This document shows positions 42,911-52,191 of a stretch of 64,000 nucleotides of DNA, one piece after another. This DNA is from Mixta sp. Marseille-Q2659 (GTDB lineage: Bacteria; Pseudomonadota; Gammaproteobacteria; Enterobacterales; Enterobacteriaceae). The position numbers and the translations under genes are program-made. The notes beneath the pieces are model-generated. The model was not told the origin of the DNA. It ran no database searches and saw nothing but the letters and a program-made list of their open reading frames with translations. The stretch spans positions 62,001 through 126,000 of the forward strand of contig NZ_CALNWY010000001.1 in NCBI RefSeq assembly GCF_940807255.1, in the 5' to 3' direction. Each line of letters starts with the position of its first letter. The first letter of the stretch is position 1.

Positions 42911-44320
42911 ATGCAACGAGGGATAGTTTGGATCGTCGATGACGATAGCTCCATCCGCTGGGTGCTTGAACGCGCACTTACTGGGGCCGGTTTAAGCTGT
43001 GCCACCTTTGACAGTGGCAATGATGTGCTGGATGCGCTCGCAAGCAAAACCCCAGACGTTTTACTTTCAGATATTCGTATGCCCGGCATGGATGGTCTGG
43101 CATTACTTAAACAGATTAAACAGCGCCATCCAATGCTGCCGGTCATCATAATGACCGCGCATTCCGACCTTGATGCCGCAGTCAGCGCCTATCAGCAAGG
43201 CGCTTTTGATTATCTGCCCAAGCCGTTTGATATTGATGAGGCGGTCGCGCTGGTTGAACGCGCGATCAGCCATTATCAGGAGCAGCAGCAACCGCGCAAT
43301 CAGCCGGTCAGCGGCCCAACCACCGATATTATTGGCGAAGCGCCAGCGATGCAGGATGTGTTTCGTATCATTGGCCGCCTTTCACGCTCGTCAATTAGCG
43401 TGCTGATTAACGGCGAATCCGGCACCGGTAAAGAGCTGGTGGCCCACGCGCTGCATCGTCACAGCCCGCGCGCCAAGGCGCCCTTTATCGCTCTCAATAT
43501 GGCCGCCATCCCCAAAGACCTGATTGAGTCGGAGCTGTTTGGTCATGAAAAAGGCGCCTTTACCGGCGCCAACCAGATCCGTCAGGGCCGTTTTGAACAG
43601 GCGGACGGCGGCACATTATTTCTGGATGAAATTGGCGATATGCCGCTGGATGTTCAAACACGCCTGCTGCGCGTGCTGGCTGACGGGCAGTTTTATCGCG
43701 TCGGCGGCTACGCGCCGGTGAAGGTGGACGTGCGTATTATCGCAGCGACGCACCAGAACCTGGAGCTGCGCGTGCAGGAGGGGAAATTCAGGGAAGACCT
43801 GTTTCACCGACTGAACGTGATTCGCGTACATTTGCCGCCGCTGCGTGAGCGTCGTGAAGATATTCCTCGTCTGGCGCGTTATTTCTTGCAGGTTGCCGCA
43901 CGTGAGCTGGGCGTAGAGGCAAAAATCCTGCATCCAGAAACCGAGGCGGCGCTAACGCGCCTGCACTGGTCAGGTAACGTACGCCAGCTGGAGAACACCT
44001 GCCGCTGGCTGACGGTGATGGCTGCCGGTCAGGAAGTACTGATTCAGGACTTGCCGCCTGAGCTGTTTGAAAGCAGTACCAGCGATTCCACCATCCAGTC
44101 ACTGCCGGACAGCTGGGCTACGCTGCTGGCGCAGTGGGCGGATCGCGCGCTGCGTTCCGGTCATCAAAACCTGCTTTCTGAAGCGCAGCCAGAGATGGAA
44201 CGTACGCTGCTCACCACCGCGCTGCGGCATACACAAGGACACAAGCAGGAAGCAGCCCGTTTACTGGGCTGGGGACGCAATACCCTGACGCGAAAACTTA
44301 AAGAGTTAGGCATGGAATAA
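42911..44320 (+). CDS. glnG: Nitrogen response regulator NtrC (GlnG)
   Basis: 469 residues. Receiver domain with D54 in LLSDIRMPGMDG, AAA+ sigma54-activator domain (Walker A GESGTGKE, sigma54-contact loop EKGAFTGA, Walker B GGTLFLDEI) and a C-terminal Fis-type helix-turn-helix (TQGHKQEAARLLGWGRNTLTRKLKELG). Activates glnA and many nitrogen genes from sigma54 promoters. Confidence 0.98.
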   Translation: MQRGIVWIVDDDSSIRWVLERALTGAGLSCATFDSGNDVLDALASKTPDVLLSDIRMPGMDGLALLKQIKQRHPMLPVIIMTAHSDLDAAVSAYQQGAFDYLPKPFDIDEAVALVERAISHYQEQQQPRNQPVSGPTTDIIGEAPAMQDVFRIIGRLSRSSISVLINGESGTGKELVAHALHRHSPRAKAPFIALNMAAIPKDLIESELFGHEKGAFTGANQIRQGRFEQADGGTLFLDEIGDMPLDVQTRLLRVLADGQFYRVGGYAPVKVDVRIIAATHQNLELRVQEGKFREDLFHRLNVIRVHLPPLRERREDIPRLARYFLQVAARELGVEAKILHPETEAALTRLHWSGNVRQLENTCRWLTVMAAGQEVLIQDLPPELFESSTSDSTIQSLPDSWATLLAQWADRALRSGHQNLLSEAQPEMERTLLTTALRHTQGHKQEAARLLGWGRNTLTRKLKELGME

Positions 44321-44418
44321 GCGCAAAAAAGATTAATTTTCACCCATTTTTTTGCGTTTCACTCTTTACACTCTGGAGCCGTTCAGTATCATTTTGGGCG
44401 GTCATCCGGAGGGTTATC

Positions 44419-44535
44419 ATGCTCGAATCGCTGTTGGTATCGTTGAGCGCTGCAAGCAGTGCAGCCATCGGCCATTCACCACAAACCGCGCTGGCGGCGG
44501 TGTTATGCGCCGTAATGATCAACTTTTTTAGTTAG
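44419..44535 (+). CDS. yshB: Small membrane protein YshB
   Basis: 38 codons, MLESLLVSLSAASSAAIGHS then PQTALAAVLCAVMINFFS, with GGAGGG five bases before the ATG. The HxPQTAxAAVLCAxMIxxFS half is nearly that of E. coli YshB (36 residues), which sits at the same place after glnG. One hydrophobic helix. In Salmonella YshB has been linked with intracellular survival; molecular role unknown. The N-terminal half is diverged and two residues longer. Terminator immediately after. Confidence 0.88.
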   Translation: MLESLLVSLSAASSAAIGHSPQTALAAVLCAVMINFFS

Positions 44536-44536
44536 C

Positions 44537-44564
44537 AAAAAGGCCGGTTTATACCGGCCTTTTT
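44537..44564. terminator. Bidirectional terminator between yshB and hemN
   Basis: AAAAAGGCCGGT-TTAT-ACCGGCCTTTTT, beginning 2 bases after the yshB stop and usable from both strands (hemN ends 50 bases away). Confidence 0.9.
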
Positions 44565-44613
44565 ACTGTGCCACGCGTTTTTACAGAAAAGCGAAGGTTC
44601 GCGGCTTTAGCTG

Positions 44614-45987
44614 TTAAATCACGCGGGAAAACTGCTGCTGACGCGCCTTTTGTCGCATATAAACATCAAAGCACATACAGATGTTACGGATCAGCAGCCG
44701 TCCTTTTGCTGTTACCTGCAACCCTTCCTTATTGATCTCCACCAGCCCATCGGCGGCCAGCGGTGCCAGCAACGCCAAATCCTCGGCAAAGTAATCGGTA
44801 AATTTCACGCCGTTTGCGGCTTCAATGGCATCGAAGGAAAGAGAAAAGTTGCAGATAAGCGATTTGATCACATCGCGGCGCAAGCAGTCATCCTGCGTTA
44901 ATGTCAGACCACGCCATAACGCATTCCCCTGCTGTTCAACGCTGGCATAGTACGCTTTCAGCTCTTTTTGGTTTTGGGCGTAACAGTCGCCCAGCATGCT
45001 GATCGCCGAGACGCCCATCCCCAGTAAATCGGTATCGCCCTGCGTCGTGTAACCCTGGAAATTGCGGTGCAGTTTTCCGGCACGCTGTGCGATAGCCAGC
45101 TCATCATCCGGTCGGGCAAAATGATCCATTCCAATGTAGTGATAACCCTGCGCGGTTAACGTCGCGATAGTCTGCTGCAGAATAATCAGTTTTTGCTGTG
45201 GACTCGGCAGTTCTTCATCTTTAATTTTGCGCTGAGCAGCAAAAAGCGTTGGCAAGTGCGCATAGTTAAAAACGCTCAGGCGATCGGGTTTTAACATCGC
45301 GACTTTTTGCAGCGTATAGGCAAAGCTTTCCGGCGTTTGCATCGGCAGGCCGTAAATAAGATCGATATTGCTGGAGGTAAAGCCCAGCTGGCGGGCGCGC
45401 TCGATTAACGCAAAAATAAAGGCTTCATCCTGCACGCGATTTACGCGCTCCTGAACCACCTTATTAAAATCCTGTACGCCCATGCTCAGGCGGTTAAAGC
45501 CCAGCGAACGCAGATGATCGAGGACATCCAGCTCTATCTCGCGCGGGTCCACCTCAATAGAAATTTCCATTTCGTTATTGAAGTGAAAACATTCACGCAG
45601 CACTGCCATTAAGCGGCTCAGCTGCGCCTTGCTTAACCAGGTTGGCGTTCCGCCGCCCCAGTGCATTTGGGTAACGGTTCTGTTGCTGAACAGCGGGGCG
45701 CGCCGGCGGATTTCTTGCTCCAGCACATCCAAATAGCGATCGCCCTTATGCAGCTGGCGCGTTACCTGTTTGTTACAGCCGCAGAAATAGCAAAGCCGAT
45801 GACAGAAAGGAATATGGATATAAAGAGAGAGCGGTCGATTGGGATAGCGCTGCGCCGCCTGCTGAAATGCGGCCTCGCTCCAGCCTTCAGAAAACTCCAG
45901 CGCGGTGGGATAAGAGGTATAACGTGGCCCGGCATAGTTATACTTTTCGATCAGGGCCTGATCCCACTCGGTTAACGGCATTGACAT
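44614..45987 (-). CDS. hemN: Oxygen-independent coproporphyrinogen III oxidase HemN
   Basis: 457 residues from ATG 45987, with AAGGAG 6 bases upstream; an in-frame ATG at 46002 precedes that site. Radical-SAM enzyme of anaerobic haem synthesis; HIPFCHRLCYFCGCNK carries the CxxxCxxC cluster ligands plus the extra Cys, and GPRYTSYPTALEFSE is typical of HemN. The start lies 2 bases past the stop of a 59-residue ORF, so translation is probably coupled. Confidence 0.97.
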   Translation of the reverse strand: MSMPLTEWDQALIEKYNYAGPRYTSYPTALEFSEGWSEAAFQQAAQRYPNRPLSLYIHIPFCHRLCYFCGCNKQVTRQLHKGDRYLDVLEQEIRRRAPLFSNRTVTQMHWGGGTPTWLSKAQLSRLMAVLRECFHFNNEMEISIEVDPREIELDVLDHLRSLGFNRLSMGVQDFNKVVQERVNRVQDEAFIFALIERARQLGFTSSNIDLIYGLPMQTPESFAYTLQKVAMLKPDRLSVFNYAHLPTLFAAQRKIKDEELPSPQQKLIILQQTIATLTAQGYHYIGMDHFARPDDELAIAQRAGKLHRNFQGYTTQGDTDLLGMGVSAISMLGDCYAQNQKELKAYYASVEQQGNALWRGLTLTQDDCLRRDVIKSLICNFSLSFDAIEAANGVKFTDYFAEDLALLAPLAADGLVEINKEGLQVTAKGRLLIRNICMCFDVYMRQKARQQQFSRVI

Positions 45988-45989
45988 GT

Positions 45990-46169
45990 TCACTCCTTCC
46001 ATTTACGACGCCTTACGGGCCGCGTCAATGGCAGGGAGGCCTGGCGCTGCCGGTTAGCGGTAGCACGGCGCAGCCGGGATTTCAGCTGCGTCAGGCGGCG
46101 TAGTTTAACAAACAGCCAAAACAGATAACACGCTAATAAAATGGCGACAATTGATCCAGGCCAAAACAT
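45990..46169 (-). CDS. Small membrane protein with basic tail, upstream of hemN (unnamed)
   Basis: A 59-residue frame not recognised from any named family. It starts MFWPGSIVAILLACYLFWLF, giving one membrane helix at about 5-21, and then is extremely basic: about 17 Arg/Lys in residues 22-59 with the end RPVRRRKWKE. An AGGT site lies 9 bases before the ATG. Its stop TGA is 2 bases before the hemN ATG, and the hemN ribosome site lies inside its last codons. The helix-then-positive pattern predicts N-out, C-in topology. It could be a real small protein coupled to hemN or a chance frame; the clean hydrophobic/basic split and coupling argue for a gene. Confidence 0.55.
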   Translation of the reverse strand: MFWPGSIVAILLACYLFWLFVKLRRLTQLKSRLRRATANRQRQASLPLTRPVRRRKWKE

Positions 46170-46233
46170 AATCGAATACCTGAATGACGGGATACCAGTC
46201 TGCGTCAGTTCCCGTCAATTTACGCAATCGGGC

Positions 46234-46743
46234 TTACTGTTCGCCTTTTAGCAGACGATACATATCCACATCGGCTTCGTCTTCTTCTTCATCATCCAGA
46301 CCGATGCCCAACTGCTCCATCAGCACATCAATACGATCCAGCGTCTGATCGAGCCAGGCCTGATCGTCTGCCGACAGCATCTCGCCATTTTCCAGACGAT
46401 CGAGCAGATTATCCAGGCGCTCGTCATTTTCCAGCATCGCCAGCTCTTCTTCTGGACTCATCAGCGGCTTTTGCTCAACCGGCGCTTTTTTGATCGGTTT
46501 CGCAACCGTAACACCCTCTTTTAATAACGGCACCGGCTTTTTACTGCCGATACGCGGATCTTTTTCTTTTGCCGCGCCGTTTTTGGCGGCTTGGGGAGCG
46601 ACGGGATTGGCGCGGCTACCTGCTGCGTGGCCGCGGCGCTTTTTATCGCGTTTACGATCGCGCGCTTCCTGATTTTTATCTTCGTGCGATTTGCGTTTCG
46701 CTTTTGGCGCAGCGCTGGTTTGTGGCTTACGAGCAGGTTTCAT
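46234..46743 (-). CDS. yihI: Der GTPase-activating protein YihI
   Basis: 169 residues. Very basic N-terminal half ([23 protein letters not shown]) and very acidic C-terminal half ([20 protein letters not shown]), the hallmark of YihI. It stimulates the GTPase Der and so tunes 50S subunit assembly. Upstream comes csrC in the same direction; downstream the small membrane ORF and hemN. Confidence 0.93.
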   Translation of the reverse strand: MKPARKPQTSAAPKAKRKSHEDKNQEARDRKRDKKRRGHAAGSRANPVAPQAAKNGAAKEKDPRIGSKKPVPLLKEGVTVAKPIKKAPVEQKPLMSPEEELAMLENDERLDNLLDRLENGEMLSADDQAWLDQTLDRIDVLMEQLGIGLDDEEEDEADVDMYRLLKGEQ

Positions 46744-46811
46744 GATCTCTTTATCCGGGGAGTTTTCTTTAGTATAGAATTGCGGCGGAATCTAGCAGAA
46801 AGCGCGCAAAG

Positions 46812-47047
46812 AAAAAAGGCGGCAGGTCACCCTGTCGCCTTTTTTCGTACCTTCCGTAGAAGGACAACCTTCCTTTTACATCCGTGATGCAGTCAACGTC
46901 CCGGTTTTTCCCTGTGCTTTTCGCTCTCGTCCTGAGCGTTTCCCTTTCCTTGATGGCGCATTCCGATGCACCCGTTCCTTTTCCCAGCTCTGCGTTTTCC
47001 TGACTGCTCCCTGAGCGCTTCATCCTGAAGTGAGTCATCCAAACTCT
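46812..47047 (-). ncRNA. csrC: CsrC small RNA (CsrA-sequestering)
   Basis: The minus strand here lacks a coding frame but carries 15 GGA triplets in about 230 bases, many as CAGGA or AGGGA in likely hairpin loops, the CsrA-binding pattern. It ends with AAAAAAGGCGACAGGGTGAC then CTGCCGCCTTTTTTTC, almost the E. coli CsrC terminator. The place between yihI and engB is also that of E. coli csrC (about 245 nt). The body is diverged from E. coli. It titrates CsrA and so affects carbon storage, motility and biofilm. The 5' end is set from the promoter and may be off by a few bases. Confidence 0.88.
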
Positions 47048-47054
47048 GTGAAAT

Positions 47055-47082
47055 ACTTTAGACGAATAGGGGAAAGTAACAA
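47055..47082 (-). promoter_or_regulatory. csrC promoter
   Basis: On the minus strand TTGTTA (47077-47082), 16-base spacer, TAAAGT (47055-47060). This places the start near 47047. Confidence 0.6.
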
Positions 47083-47202
47083 GGTACCTAAAGATTTTCT
47101 TAGCCAGTTTTTTGCTGGTTTCAAATCAAATTATTGAATATAAATATATTTTTAATGAATTAAGCGCCAAAAAGCGTCAATAACTGGCAATAATTATGGC
47201 AA

Positions 47203-47214
47203 ATATCTTACAAA
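47203..47214 (-). promoter_or_regulatory. Possible UvrY site upstream of csrC
   Basis: TTTGTAAGATAT on the minus strand contains TGTAAGA, one half of the UvrY (BarA/UvrY) box, about 160 bases before the csrC start. The second half is degenerate. The distance resembles that in E. coli csrB/csrC. Confidence 0.35.
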
Positions 47215-47305
47215 TTTATCAGGCAACCTGACCAGGCAGCGCTTTACGCGCTTTAAGGGTATAATCACGCCATTCAACTCAATGCACTCTCCAGGAGTTC
47301 CTATT

Positions 47306-47938
47306 TTGTCTGGCTGGAATTATCACGTTACCCATTTTGTTACCAGCGCCCCCGATATTCGTCACCTTCCGGCTGACACAGGTATTGAAGTGGCGTTTGC
47401 AGGCCGCTCTAATGCGGGTAAATCCAGCGCCCTGAATACGCTGACTAACCAGAAAAGTCTTGCGCGTACCAGTAAAACGCCGGGCCGGACACAGCTGATT
47501 AACCTGTTTCAGGTGGCAGAAGGCGTGCGGCTGGTCGATTTACCCGGCTATGGTTACGCTGAAGTCCCGGAAGAGATGAAGCTGAAATGGCAGCGGGCGC
47601 TGGGTGAATATCTGCAAAAGCGTGAATGCCTGAAAGGGCTGGTAGTGCTGATGGATATTCGCCATCCGCTAAAAGATCTCGATCAACAGATGATTGAATG
47701 GGCGGTTCAGAGTCAAATTCCGGTGCTGCTGCTGCTGACCAAAGCGGACAAACTAGCATCGGGCGCGCGTAAAAGTCAGCTGAATATGGTGCGAGAAGCC
47801 TCTTTGGCCTTTATGGGCGATATACAGGTGGAAGTGTTCTCTTCACTGAAAAAAATAGGCGTCGATAAACTACGATTGAAGCTGGATAGCTGGTTCAGCG
47901 CCCTTCATGAAGCGCCGTCTGAAGACGATGGCAAATAG
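47306..47938 (+). CDS. engB: Ribosome biogenesis GTP-binding protein EngB (YihA/YsxC)
   Basis: 210 residues from TTG 47306, with AGGAG 8 bases upstream; this gives the same length as E. coli. An in-frame ATG at 47282 has no site. GTPase motifs [27 protein letters not shown] and TKADK are intact. Essential for 50S assembly and normal division. Divergent from csrC. Confidence 0.95.
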   Translation: MSGWNYHVTHFVTSAPDIRHLPADTGIEVAFAGRSNAGKSSALNTLTNQKSLARTSKTPGRTQLINLFQVAEGVRLVDLPGYGYAEVPEEMKLKWQRALGEYLQKRECLKGLVVLMDIRHPLKDLDQQMIEWAVQSQIPVLLLLTKADKLASGARKSQLNMVREASLAFMGDIQVEVFSSLKKIGVDKLRLKLDSWFSALHEAPSEDDGK

Positions 47939-47940
47939 CC

Positions 47941-47969
47941 AAAAAAGGATGCGTTAAGCATCCTTTTTT
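47941..47969. terminator. Bidirectional terminator after engB
   Basis: AAAAAAGGATGC-GTTAA-GCATCCTTTTTT, 12-bp stem, 2 bases past the engB stop; faces Spot 42 from the other side. Confidence 0.9.
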
Positions 47970-47983
47970 GTGCGGCGCCCAAT

Positions 47984-48090
47984 AAAAAACGCCCCAGTCA
48001 CAAAATGACTGGGGCGGCTAATATTCAGCCAAATCCGATTACGTGAAGTAAAAGGTCTGAAAGATAGAACATCTTACCTCTGTACCCTAC
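47984..48090 (-). ncRNA. spf: Spot 42 RNA
   Basis: About 107 nt, nearly identical to E. coli Spot 42: starts GTAGGGTACAGAGGTAAGAT, contains TCAGACCTTTTACTTCACGT and ends in the CGCCCCAGTCA-TTTTG-TGACTGGGGCG hairpin with a U-run. Hfq-dependent sRNA controlling carbon-source genes such as galK; its promoter is repressed by cAMP-CRP in E. coli. Same place between engB and polA. Confidence 0.97.
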
Positions 48091-48097
48091 GTCGTAA

Positions 48098-48125
48098 ACT
48101 TTACCTGATTTTTTCTGACCGACAA
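48098..48125 (-). promoter_or_regulatory. spf promoter
   Basis: On the minus strand TTGTCG (48120-48125), 16 bases, TAAAGT (48098-48103), 7 bases before the first base of Spot 42. The remaining 48126-48313 between here and the polA stop holds no gene that I can support. Confidence 0.65.
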
Positions 48126-48313
48126 AGAATTTTTTGTAGTTAATTTTCATAAAACAGCAGTTTTTTCTTAACAGCCGTCACATAACCAGCGAATCGCTGT
48201 AGCTTAATTACCAAAAAAATGTTTGAGCGCCAGAACCTTAGCTTTACGACGTTTGAGCTTTTAAATCTGGCGTGCCAGCTTCAGTAACCTGCAGCCCGCC
48301 ACGCCGTTTACCA

Positions 48314-51100
48314 TCAGTGTGCCTGATCCCAGTTATCACCGACGCCAATGTCTACCCGCAGTGGTACATCCAGCTTCATGCTGTTTTCCATTAACTGACG
48401 GATTTTCGCGCTGGCCTTTTCCACATCCTGCTCTTTAATTTCAAAAACCAGTTCATCGTGAACCTGCATAATCATGGTGACCTGCGGCGCATCGGGCTCC
48501 TGCAGCCAGGCGTCAACATCGATCATTGCCCGCTTGATAATGTCCGCAGCCGTTCCCTGCATCGGCGCGTTAATTGCCGCGCGCTCGGCCGCTTTGCGAC
48601 GGATTGCATTGGCCGACTTAATGTCAGGCAGCCACAGACGACGTCCGTCCAGCGTAGAAACATAACCCTGTTTTGAAGCCTGCTGGCGCGTGTTCTCCAT
48701 ATATTTCAGCACGCCCGGATAGCGCTCAAAGTAGCGATCCATATACACTTTCGCTTCGCCGGCACCGATATTCAACTGACGAGATAAACCAAAGGCGCTC
48801 ATGCCATAGATCAAACCGAAGTTGATCGCCTTCGCGCTACGCCGTTGTTCACTGGTAACTTTATCAACGCTTACGCCAAATACTTCGGCAGCCGTAACCC
48901 GGTGAATATCCTGGCCTTCGGCAAAGGCATCGAGCAACCCTTTATCCTGTGAAAGATGCGCCATGATTCGCAGCTCAATCTGGGAATAGTCGGCAGCGAC
49001 AATACGACAGCCCTCCGGCGCGATAAATGCCTGGCGAATACGTCGGCCTTCATCATTGCGCACCGGAATGTTTTGCAGGTTTGGATCGGTAGAAGAAAGA
49101 CGTCCTGTCGCGGTCACCGCCTGTTGATAGGACGTATGCACCCGGCCGGTACGCGGATTAATCATCTGCGGCAGCTTATCGGTATAGGTTGATTTCAGCT
49201 TGGACAGACCGCGATGTTCCAGGATAACTTTCGGCAGCGGATAATCCAGCGCCAGCTCGGCCAGCACTTCTTCACTGGTAGATGGCGCGCCGCCCGGCGT
49301 TTTTTTCGTTGGCTTGATGCCCTGCTTTTCAAACAGAATGGTTTGCAGCTGCTTGGTTGAAGAGAGGTTAAACGGTTCGCCCGCCAGCTCGTGTGCTTTC
49401 TCCTCCAGCTCTTTCAAACGTGTCGTCAGCTCTTGAGAATGCTTTGCCAGAATATGTTGATCGATCAACACGCCGTTGCGCTCGATGCGGGAAATGACCG
49501 TCAGCAACGGCATTTCGATCTCTTCAAAAACGCGCTTAGGCCCCGCCTCTTTTTCAAGTTCTGGCCACATTTTTAAATGCAGCTGCAGCGTGACGTCCGC
49601 ATCCTCTGCTGCATAATGCGCCGCCTGTTCCAGGGCAATTTGGTTAAAGGTCAGCTGGTTTTTGCCCTTACCGGCAATTTCGGTAAAGGTCACGGTTTTA
49701 TGGTTGAGCCAGCGAGCGGCCAGACTGTCCATATCGTGTTTACCTACCACGCTGTTCAGCATGTAGGATTCCAGCATGGTATCAAACTTAATGCCGCTCA
49801 GTTCAATATCATAATTTTTCAGCACGCTGCGATCGAACTTGAGATTCTGCCCAACCTTGAAAAGATCGGCATCTTCCAGCAATGGTTTGAGACGCGCCAG
49901 CACCGCGTTACGATCCAGTTGATCGGGCGCATCCAGATAATCATGCGCAACCGGCAGATAAGCCGCTTCGCCCGGCGCGACGGCAAATGACAGGCCGATA
50001 ATATTCGCCGTTAAGGTATCCAGCGAATCGGTTTCCAGATCGAAGGCGAACAGTGAACTCTGTTTAAGCTTATTCAGCCAGCTATCAAAGGTTTCTTCAT
50101 CAAGAATGGTGACGTAGCCGTCCGAGGAAAGTACGCTCACGCTTTCCGGCTGCGGCGCAGCTTCTTCCGTCAGCGCTTTCTGTCCGCCGGCGTTGGGTTT
50201 GCGGGCCTGCAACCATTTGCCTTCTTGCAGATCGCTAATCCAGCGACGGAACTCGTAATGACGGAACAGGCCAAGCAGCGTTTCCGCATCCGGCTCGCTG
50301 ACCGTTAACTGTTCACAGGTAACATCCAGCTCGACGTCCGTTTTGATGGTGGCCAGCTGGTAGGAAAGCAGCGCGACCTCTTTATTCTGTTCCAGCTTAG
50401 CTGCCATGGTTTTCGCGCCACGGAAGCTCAGATCCGCAACCTTTTCCAGGTTGTCATAAAGCGTGCTAATGCCGCCTAAGCCCTGTAACAAAGCCTGCGC
50501 GGTTTTCTCGCCCACGCCCGGCACGCCAGGTATGTTATCGGAGGAGTCGCCCATCAACGCCAGAAAATCAATAATCAGTTCCGGCGGCACGCCAAATTTA
50601 TCCTTCACCTCATCCGGCCCAAGAATGGCGTTATTCATGGTATTAATGAGCGTGATATTTGGCGTAACCAGCTGCGCCATATCTTTATCGCCGGTGCTGA
50701 TTAACACGGCACGGCCCTGCTGTTCAGCCTGCAAAGCCAGCGTGCCGATCACATCATCAGCCTCAACGCCCGAAACGGCTAATAACGGCAAGCCCATGGC
50801 GCGAACCATATTATGCAAAGGTTCAATCTGTGCCCGGAGATCGTCCGGCATCGGCGGCCGATGAGATTTGTAATGCTCAAATAATTCGTCACGGAACGTT
50901 TTGCCCTTCGCATCGAAAACCACTGCAACATGGCTGGGTTTGTATTGCAGCAGCAGGCTGCGCAGCATATTCAGTACGCCATACATCGCTCCGGTCGGCT
51001 CTCCGGCACTGTTGGTCAGCGGCGGAAAAGCATGATAAGCGCGATAAAGGTAGGAAGATCCATCTACCAGAATCAAAGGGTTTTCTGCGATTTGAGCCAT
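48314..51100 (-). CDS. polA: DNA polymerase I
   Basis: 928 residues from ATG 51100, same length as E. coli; the frame extends up to 51136 without support. N-terminal 5'-3' exonuclease ([44 protein letters not shown]), central proofreading exonuclease ([18 protein letters not shown]) and C-terminal polymerase ([37 protein letters not shown]). Okazaki fragment maturation and repair synthesis. yihG and yihF, next to it in E. coli, are missing. Confidence 0.98.
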   Translation of the reverse strand: MAQIAENPLILVDGSSYLYRAYHAFPPLTNSAGEPTGAMYGVLNMLRSLLLQYKPSHVAVVFDAKGKTFRDELFEHYKSHRPPMPDDLRAQIEPLHNMVRAMGLPLLAVSGVEADDVIGTLALQAEQQGRAVLISTGDKDMAQLVTPNITLINTMNNAILGPDEVKDKFGVPPELIIDFLALMGDSSDNIPGVPGVGEKTAQALLQGLGGISTLYDNLEKVADLSFRGAKTMAAKLEQNKEVALLSYQLATIKTDVELDVTCEQLTVSEPDAETLLGLFRHYEFRRWISDLQEGKWLQARKPNAGGQKALTEEAAPQPESVSVLSSDGYVTILDEETFDSWLNKLKQSSLFAFDLETDSLDTLTANIIGLSFAVAPGEAAYLPVAHDYLDAPDQLDRNAVLARLKPLLEDADLFKVGQNLKFDRSVLKNYDIELSGIKFDTMLESYMLNSVVGKHDMDSLAARWLNHKTVTFTEIAGKGKNQLTFNQIALEQAAHYAAEDADVTLQLHLKMWPELEKEAGPKRVFEEIEMPLLTVISRIERNGVLIDQHILAKHSQELTTRLKELEEKAHELAGEPFNLSSTKQLQTILFEKQGIKPTKKTPGGAPSTSEEVLAELALDYPLPKVILEHRGLSKLKSTYTDKLPQMINPRTGRVHTSYQQAVTATGRLSSTDPNLQNIPVRNDEGRRIRQAFIAPEGCRIVAADYSQIELRIMAHLSQDKGLLDAFAEGQDIHRVTAAEVFGVSVDKVTSEQRRSAKAINFGLIYGMSAFGLSRQLNIGAGEAKVYMDRYFERYPGVLKYMENTRQQASKQGYVSTLDGRRLWLPDIKSANAIRRKAAERAAINAPMQGTAADIIKRAMIDVDAWLQEPDAPQVTMIMQVHDELVFEIKEQDVEKASAKIRQLMENSMKLDVPLRVDIGVGDNWDQAH

Positions 51101-51229
51101 AAGTTTCACGTTCCAGGGTGATCGTTGGTATGGCATAAGGATGCCACATCATACGGACAAATATGAAATAACCTGGGCGGAAGTTTAGCGAGGTGTCAGG
51201 CAATCAGAACGGGCCGAAGGCTTGTCGCC

Positions 51230-51422
51230 TGTGGATAACTTTGTGTGCAAAAATGCTAACGTATTGTTATTTACGTAAATATACAATAAAGGTTGAAAAT
51301 TAGTTATTAGTAATCAATCATTTGGATCATAAAAAAGATCGGAAAACCGAAAAAGTAAAATTAGATCAAATGTGGATATAAATATGAGAGATCCTTTTAT
51401 CGCTAACGATCCGTTATCCATT
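51230..51422 (-). promoter_or_regulatory. polA upstream region with DnaA boxes and GATC cluster
   Basis: The 393 bases between polA and the dsbA terminator hold no gene. A perfect DnaA box TTATCCACA (minus strand, 51230-51238) lies 130 bases before polA. A second close match ATATCCACA is at 51371-51379 and TTATCCATT is on the plus strand at 51414-51422. Five GATC sites lie within 87 bases (51325, 51337, 51364, 51390, 51408). The polA promoter must be here. DnaA has been reported to stimulate polA in E. coli, and GATC clusters bind SeqA. Confidence 0.55.
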
Positions 51423-51493
51423 CGGTTGGAAAGCGGCTTCCCTCTCGCTGTTTGTTTTTTCAGCACAGGTTGCGAAAAAGTATACTGCATGAA

Positions 51494-51519
51494 TAAAAAA
51501 ACGCCGGACTAACCGGCGT
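51494..51519 (-). terminator. Intrinsic terminator after dsbA
   Basis: Minus strand ACGCCGG-TTAGT-CCGGCGT followed by seven U, 17 bases past the dsbA stop. Confidence 0.9.
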
Positions 51520-51535
51520 ATTTTTTAGACTATTT

Positions 51536-52165
51536 TTACTGCTTTTCGACCAGGAATTTTACAACGTTGGCATATTGCTGAACGAAGTTATCCATTGAAC
51601 TGGTATCCAGACCGCCGTTGTTAACCATATATTTGCCGTTAACAAACATGGCTGGCACACCGCGCAGATCAACATCTGCCGCCGCTTTCTGCTGCTGAGC
51701 GACCAGCGCTTTTACCGCAAAGCTGTTCCACGCGGCATCATAATCTTCCGGCTTGATGCCTGCTGCCTTCACAAAAGTCTCTTTCAGGCTGGCAGGATCG
51801 GTAATGGTTTGGGTTTTCTGAATGCCATCAAAGATCGGCGCCGTAACCTTATCTTCTACGCCCAGCGCCATCGCGACTGCCCATGCATGCGTTACGACCG
51901 GGCCTAAATCGCCGCCCAGAAAATCAACATGGTATTTGGTAACCTTAACGCCCGCTGGCAGTGCTTTTTTTACCGCATCGCCCACGTGATAAACTTCTTC
52001 AAATTGATAACAGTGCGGACAGAAAAAGGAGAAAAACTCCATTACCTGCGGCTTACCGGCTACTGACTTATCCAGCGTAACGTACTGCTGACCATCGGTG
52101 AACTGTGCAGCTGAGGCGCTAAACGCCAAAACAAGACCTACCAGCGCAAGCCATAATTTTTTCAT
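51536..52165 (-). CDS. dsbA: Periplasmic thiol:disulfide oxidoreductase DsbA
   Basis: 209 residues: a signal peptide of about 19 ([19 protein letters not shown]) and a mature thioredoxin-like enzyme with the CPHC active site at precursor 49-52 and the cis-proline loop [10 protein letters not shown]. Introduces disulfides into secreted proteins, re-oxidised by DsbB. Follows srkA by 26 bases; in E. coli the pair is under Cpx control, but I see no clear CpxR box here. Confidence 0.97.
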   Translation of the reverse strand: MKKLWLALVGLVLAFSASAAQFTDGQQYVTLDKSVAGKPQVMEFFSFFCPHCYQFEEVYHVGDAVKKALPAGVKVTKYHVDFLGGDLGPVVTHAWAVAMALGVEDKVTAPIFDGIQKTQTITDPASLKETFVKAAGIKPEDYDAAWNSFAVKALVAQQQKAAADVDLRGVPAMFVNGKYMVNNGGLDTSSMDNFVQQYANVVKFLVEKQ

Positions 52166-52191
52166 TTTGAGACTCTCTCCTTAATCAAACA

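Noticed and set aside
46769-47038. 89-codon minus-strand frame between yihI and engB
   Set aside because: Coincides with csrC; the GGA-rich pattern and terminator explain the sequence better than a protein.
51230-51422. Chromosomal origin oriC
   Set aside because: DnaA boxes and GATC sites resemble oriC, but there are too few boxes, no clear 13-mer array, and none of the mioC/mnmG neighbours; polA context fits a regulatory site better.
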